From: a virus | IMG/VR virus record: IMGVR_UViG_3300020163_000369 | Span: 1-24,984 of that record | Length of the DNA: 24,984 nt | Strand: one strand, 5' to 3' | In this document: piece after piece, positions 22,001 to 24,984 of the stretch | Layout of the letters: every line of letters begins with the position of its first letter | Numbering within the stretch: position 1 is the first letter of the stretch | The notes under the pieces: generated by a model | The model's database searches: none | What the model was told of the DNA's origin: nothing | Seen by the model: only the letters and a program-made list of their open reading frames with translations | Position numbers and translations under genes: made by a program

Positions 22001-23287
22001 ATGGCTAAAATAAGCAAATACCCGGCGGCAACGGTACCGGCGGATGCGGATGTAGTCCCGATGGTGCAGGGCGGGGCAACAAAGAAGGTGGCCCTGAGCA
22101 TTCTCAAGACGTTCTTCGGTGGCGGTGGCCCAACGCCGACGGTAGAGAACGATTTCCAAGTCGCGTTCGGATCGCCTCTTGCGTGGGCGAAAAAGACGCT
22201 GGCGGAAACTCAAGCAATACTTGGAGTAGTGGGAAGTGGCGCAGTTCCTATCGGCCTCCTCCAAGGTCTGGTTGTTTCACGAAAAGACGATGATGAGATT
22301 TATGTCAGTGGAGGAAGTGTTGAAGTTGGCGAGGTTCTTTATAATTCCGATGAACGGTTTGTGGTAAGTATTGGTCGCGAGCCAACCGGGTATACAGACG
22401 ACATTACGTCTTTGGGGGGGACAATGACGGCATCTGCCATGTCTGGTAGTGCCCCCGGTACTATAAATGCCGACGGAGAGTATGGTTTTTGGGAGGCATA
22501 CAGTTTTGGGGGGTACCCTCAGTGGTTGAAACATGACGCAGGAGTAGGTGTAACTTATAACATAGCGAAATACACCATGACTCCTCACTATAATGGTAAC
22601 TTTATGTTTACAGCGTGGACATTTGAGGGCTCAAACGACAACACGGAGTGGACGATCTTAGACACTCAGTCAGTAGGATCTTACGGGGACGTTCTACGAA
22701 CGTTTACTCCTGCCGTTTCAGGAGACTTTAGGTACCATAGGTGGAACATATCAGCAGGACCAGGGGACGTGGCTGTTGAGAATGTGGAACTTATTGAAGC
22801 CATTTATACCCTTTACGCATCCACTCCATACTACGTCTATGTAGATCCTCCGACATCAGGAACCGAATTAGTAGCAAATAATTTCATCCTGTCTCCCACA
22901 GAGCCAACTTTCGATTCTGCAAAGGGAGGTTATTACCATCCCACAAATACCGATCAACGAGCGATTGCTTACTTTGCAACTGACGGAGACGGGCACATCC
23001 CGACTTCGATATTCCATTATCCTCCTGTCCCTGAGGCTATTTCAGTCATCGCTGCTGGCATCAGTGTCGTCAACGACAGCCCGCTTGCCGCTTCAGAGTT
23101 TATTCCCATTCCCGGCATCCTGGCCACGGACGTCGTTGTATGCACGCTGTCTGTCAATGGCGGCAGCCCGTTGCTTAACATCATGAGGGCGGTTGCCTCG
23201 GCTTCCCCCGCGGGGATCACCGTCACGGCGGACGGCACCTTCACGACCGGCGACGCGATCAATTACGTCGTTTACCGGGTGACATAA
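22001..23287 (+). CDS. Tail fibre with F5/8 type C-like carbohydrate-binding domain (428 aa)
   Basis: The N-terminal ~40 residues (MAKISKYPAATVPADADVVP followed by 'MVQGGATKKVALS') follow the phage tail-fibre anchor pattern. Residues ~140-268 resemble an F5/8 type C (discoidin, CBM32-like) domain, with 'WLKHDAGVGVTYNIAKYTM' and 'WTFEGSNDNTEWTILDTQS', then 'FRYHRWNI', typical of the family. The C-terminal ~150 residues are beta-rich, with 'GDAINYVVYRV' at the end. Such domains bind sugars, so the protein is the likely receptor-binding fibre. The stretch coding the F5/8-like domain (~22270-22950) is visibly richer in A/T than its flanks, suggesting acquisition as a block. I chose ATG 22001, 7 bases after GGGAGG; the ATG at 21995 is too close to it. 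Confidence 0.78.
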   Translation: MAKISKYPAATVPADADVVPMVQGGATKKVALSILKTFFGGGGPTPTVENDFQVAFGSPLAWAKKTLAETQAILGVVGSGAVPIGLLQGLVVSRKDDDEIYVSGGSVEVGEVLYNSDERFVVSIGREPTGYTDDITSLGGTMTASAMSGSAPGTINADGEYGFWEAYSFGGYPQWLKHDAGVGVTYNIAKYTMTPHYNGNFMFTAWTFEGSNDNTEWTILDTQSVGSYGDVLRTFTPAVSGDFRYHRWNISAGPGDVAVENVELIEAIYTLYASTPYYVYVDPPTSGTELVANNFILSPTEPTFDSAKGGYYHPTNTDQRAIAYFATDGDGHIPTSIFHYPPVPEAISVIAAGISVVNDSPLAASEFIPIPGILATDVVVCTLSVNGGSPLLNIMRAVASASPAGITVTADGTFTTGDAINYVVYRVT

Positions 23288-23303
23288 GGCAGAGGGGCGC
23301 GTG

Positions 23304-23366
23304 ATGCTCGACTGTATCCTGCTCATCATAGCCGGATGGTTGTATCTCAGGCATAGCGGAATTTGA
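23304..23366 (+). CDS. Possible 20 aa single-span membrane peptide
   Basis: In the 136-nt gap after the fibre gene, ATG 23304 opens a frame encoding MLDCILLIIAGWLYLRHSGI, mostly one hydrophobic span with a basic C-terminal end. A GTG at 23301 adds one residue. AGAGGGG at 23291-23297 is a possible ribosome site. Peptides of this size in lysis regions can be holin regulators or toxins. Nothing else confirms it, so it may be chance. The rest of the gap to 23423 contains only a TTGACA-like sequence (23363) without a matching -10 box. Confidence 0.3.
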   Translation: MLDCILLIIAGWLYLRHSGI

Positions 23367-23423
23367 CACGGAGATTCTAAAAGACGATTTGGGTACCGCC
23401 AATATAAGTAGACGAGAACTGGC

Positions 23424-23894
23424 ATGATTCTATCATTGGGAGTTGTAATAGCAGACAAAATGCCCGGGGGATTGCCATTGATGGCGCAGGAACCTGTTTT
23501 GACCTGGAATCTTTTCGTCACGATTTTGCTCGTTCCTCTATCTGTCATGATACTTTACGGGGCGATCGTCCGGTTTTTCAAGAAACGAGACAAGAAAGAG
23601 GCCATAAACAAAGAAGAGCAAGACAAGAAAGATGCTGCAAACAAGGAAGAGCAAGATAGGAAAGATGAAAAAATCAGGAAGTTGCAAGACGAAAAGGAGG
23701 TCATGAAACAGGCTGCTATCAGTGAAAGATATGACGATCTTAAAAAGACCCTCTGTAGTGTAAAAGATAAAATTGAAGCCATAGGAAAAGAACAACAGGA
23801 ACGGGTGACTTGGGCTCATTGCGAGAAAGAACACGCGGAAGTACGCAATGAATTAAAAGACATTCACGAGAAGCTGCCATGCGCACATGGTTGA
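23424..23894 (+). CDS. Membrane-anchored coiled-coil protein of the lysis module (156 aa)
   Basis: An N-terminal hydrophobic segment (residues ~29-49, 'LFVTILLVPLSVMILYGAIV') is followed by a highly charged helical region ('KKRDKKEAINKEEQDKKDAA') that repeats a 'NKEEQD.KD' motif, then a second helical part ending 'LKDIHEKLPCAHG'. This architecture is seen in phage proteins with the 'TWNLFVTILL' start placed before holin and endolysin genes, and also in inner-membrane spanin subunits. Function in envelope disruption is inferred. ATG 23424 and ATG 23481 are both possible starts; the second begins right at the 'MAQEPVLTWNLF' family-like start and would give 137 aa. Confidence 0.58.
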   Translation: MILSLGVVIADKMPGGLPLMAQEPVLTWNLFVTILLVPLSVMILYGAIVRFFKKRDKKEAINKEEQDKKDAANKEEQDRKDEKIRKLQDEKEVMKQAAISERYDDLKKTLCSVKDKIEAIGKEQQERVTWAHCEKEHAEVRNELKDIHEKLPCAHG

Positions 23895-23977
23895 AACCCG
23901 AATATTGCGTCAAGAGAGAGTTGGCCTACGAGGAGTGCGAGTTGTATATGCGGATTCATCCTGGCGGTCCATCATGA
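23879..23977 (+). CDS. Tiny hypothetical protein (32 aa)
   Basis: A frame of 32 residues starting MRTWLKPEYCVKRELAYEEC overlaps the end of the coiled-coil gene by 16 nt and ends in ATGA overlap (23974-23977) with the next gene. Two cysteines are ten residues apart. The overlap at both ends and the codon usage argue that it is translated, although the ribosome site (GAGAAG) is weak. The alternative frame from 23887 has an unusual Arg-rich start and is not preferred. Function unknown. Confidence 0.45.
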   Translation: MRTWLKPEYCVKRELAYEECELYMRIHPGGPS

Positions 23978-24138
23978 CGATGTTAATCCGATACTGTTAT
24001 TGCGACCTCGCGGATGATCCGGATAAGCAGTGCAATCCGGACAGCAGACCGGAATGTGAATTTCCATATACGAGGTGCAAACACTTTCAGTGCCGCAGGG
24101 CAGAGGGGGATAAAGATGGAATTACGAAGGGCGGCTGA
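23974..24138 (+). CDS. Small cysteine-rich protein (54 aa)
   Basis: ATG 23974 is in ATGA overlap with the preceding gene and reads through to TGA 24136-24138. The 54 aa product has six cysteines (residues 8, 10, 20, 28, 35, 40), with a His at 37 between the last two, in a sequence such as 'YCYCDLADDPDKQCNP' and 'CKHFQC'. This is consistent with zinc binding or disulphide bonding. An alternative start, ATG 23980, would shorten it by two residues. It overlaps the holin-like gene. Function unknown. Conserved small Cys-rich frames are common in phage lysis regions, but I recognise no family. Confidence 0.5.
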   Translation: MTMLIRYCYCDLADDPDKQCNPDSRPECEFPYTRCKHFQCRRAEGDKDGITKGG

Positions 24139-24442
24139 CCAGGCGTTTTTGGGTAAGATCGGGAACGGCCTGATGAGGATCCGGACGGAACTTATCGCAA
24201 TCATCATTCTGATGGCGGCGGTGTGGTTCCTTCCGGTCGAGGCGAAACAGGGATTGATGGCCCTGTTTATCACGAAGGCAATGTTTGTCACCCTGGGCGT
24301 GCTGTATGCGCATGCCTCCCGGAAATTCCTTTTTCCGTATCTCGACATGGAGGGCCTCATCAAAGAGCATCATTGGGGAGGAGTGGCGTTCCTGACTGCC
24401 TATTACGGGGTGGTGATATGGGCTTTCGCTGTTGGTGGCTGA
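24116..24442 (+). CDS. Putative holin (three membrane segments, 108 aa)
   Basis: The protein starts with a short charged helix (MELRRAADQAFLGKIGNG), followed by three probable membrane segments at residues ~24-40 ('ELIAIIILMAAVWFLPV'), ~45-65 ('GLMALFITKAMFVTLGVLYA') and ~86-107 ('GVAFLTAYYGVVIWAFAV'). Small size, three spans and direct overlap with the endolysin gene fit a class I-like holin, which would form the membrane lesion. ATG 24116 is preceded by GAGGGGG at 24102-24108, the strongest site of this region; the frame open from 24014 lacks one. No pore motif can be recognised, so the call is by topology and context. Confidence 0.68.
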   Translation: MELRRAADQAFLGKIGNGLMRIRTELIAIIILMAAVWFLPVEAKQGLMALFITKAMFVTLGVLYAHASRKFLFPYLDMEGLIKEHHWGGVAFLTAYYGVVIWAFAVGG

Positions 24443-24984
24443 TCTTCCTGTTCGTCGCCATGGCCGGTAGCGCTGACGCCCTCGACCGGTGTGAGGCGCA
24501 CGTCCGGGATGTCCGGATCGAGCACACCAAATATTTCGGGCTCCAGTATCCATACTGGTACGCGCTTGGCCAGCTCAAGCAGGAATCGGGGTGCCGCGCC
24601 GGCGTGACAGCGTTCGATGCGGGGATGGGAATCGCTCAGTTCATGCCGAAAACCTCCCGGTATATCCAGTCCCTGATGGGCGAGACCCTCGATCCCTATA
24701 ACCCGAAACACGCTATCCGGATGCAGGCCTTTTACATGGCCAAGATCCACAGGATGGAAAACTGGACGGACCGGCTCTGGATCTCGTATCAAATATATAA
24801 TGGAGGGGCCCCGACGTTGAAGGCGGAATCACGGCGAGCCGGTGCGACGGATTGGGCATCGATGCGGAAGGTTTGCCAGCGGAAAAAGATAAATTTGTGC
24901 GACGTAAATTACGACTATTCGGTCAAAGTCGCAAAATACGGTAATCAATATCGGCGCGGGGCCGATGGAATGAGGTTCTGGTGA
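24418..24984 (+). CDS. Endolysin: lytic transglycosylase (SLT-type) with signal peptide or SAR segment
   Basis: A 188 aa enzyme that would cleave glycan strands of peptidoglycan. The first ~21 residues (MGFRCWWLIFLFVAMAGSADA) look like a signal peptide with a possible cleavage after 'SADA', so export may be Sec-dependent. The SLT fold follows: 'YALGQLKQESGCRAGVTAFD' contains the catalytic Glu56 in the QESG motif, then 'AGMGIAQFMPKTS' and 'YQIYNGGA' further along. The ATG at 24418 overlaps the holin-like gene by 25 nt, and the frame ends exactly at the last base. An upstream frame from 24223 is only open sequence without a start site. Cysteines 25, 59 and two near the C-terminus could form disulphides after export. 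Confidence 0.85.
   Translation: MGFRCWWLIFLFVAMAGSADALDRCEAHVRDVRIEHTKYFGLQYPYWYALGQLKQESGCRAGVTAFDAGMGIAQFMPKTSRYIQSLMGETLDPYNPKHAIRMQAFYMAKIHRMENWTDRLWISYQIYNGGAPTLKAESRRAGATDWASMRKVCQRKKINLCDVNYDYSVKVAKYGNQYRRGADGMRFW

Noticed and set aside
21448-23287. Diversity-generating retroelement acting on the fibre genes
   Set aside because: No reverse transcriptase gene and no pair of template/variable repeats is visible in the window.
23363-23391. Possible promoter with a TTGACA box before the lysis genes
   Set aside because: No acceptable -10 box at 16-18 bases (GATTTG at 17). The hexamer probably occurs by chance.
1-24984. CRISPR array, tRNA, integrase or attachment site
   Set aside because: No regularly spaced repeats, cloverleaf sequence or recombinase frame was seen on either strand, so lysogeny cannot be judged from this window.

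Overview
The window is a contiguous virion morphogenesis and lysis region of a tailed double-stranded DNA phage or prophage. Every supported gene is on the + strand, the genes are packed with ATGA or TAATG overlaps, and no host housekeeping gene, integrase, rRNA or tRNA was seen. The head and tail order (protease/scaffold, decoration protein D, major capsid protein E, FII-type connector, Z, U, major tail protein, G/GT frameshift chaperones, tape measure, tail tip, fibres, lysis) is lambda-like. The tape measure, the frameshifted chaperone and the absence of sheath or baseplate genes point to a long non-contractile tail (siphovirus). The host is probably a Gram-negative bacterium, because the lysis genes include an exported transglycosylase and the composition is moderately GC-rich. 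The taxon cannot be fixed from this sequence.

Layout: 1-4241 is the head and head-tail connector module. 4238-8148 is an accessory structural module: a tail-fibre-type protein, two tandem paralogous ~300 aa proteins and a Gly/Ala-rich repeat protein. It is bracketed by two paralogous Rossmann-type, sialyltransferase/DUF115-like genes (4238 and 8158). 8158-11926 is a tightly overlapped sugar cassette: the second Rossmann-type gene, a DxD glycosyltransferase, a fused hexapeptide acetyltransferase-GT2 glycosyltransferase, a shortened DegT-type sugar aminotransferase homologue and a SAM methyltransferase. 11939-17151 is the tail shaft module: major tail protein, G and GT chaperones with an in-frame G GGG GGG slippery site, a NUMOD3/HNH endonuclease and the tape measure. 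17154-23287 is the tail tip and receptor-binding module. It includes a 742 aa protein with a LapG-like (BTLCP) cysteine peptidase domain and a fibre with an F5/8-type C-like domain. 23304-24984 is the lysis module: coiled-coil membrane protein, small ORFs, holin candidate and signal-bearing lytic transglycosylase.

The most interesting feature is the sugar-modification cassette, translationally coupled and embedded between the tail terminator and the major tail protein. Its position inside the late operon suggests that it modifies virion proteins, possibly the neighbouring fibre-like proteins. That is an inference. Other points of interest are the tail-borne LapG-like peptidase, a domain shared by the capsid decoration protein and that tail-tip protein, a hydrophobic N-terminal extension on the major capsid protein, and a repeated hairpin at two module boundaries.
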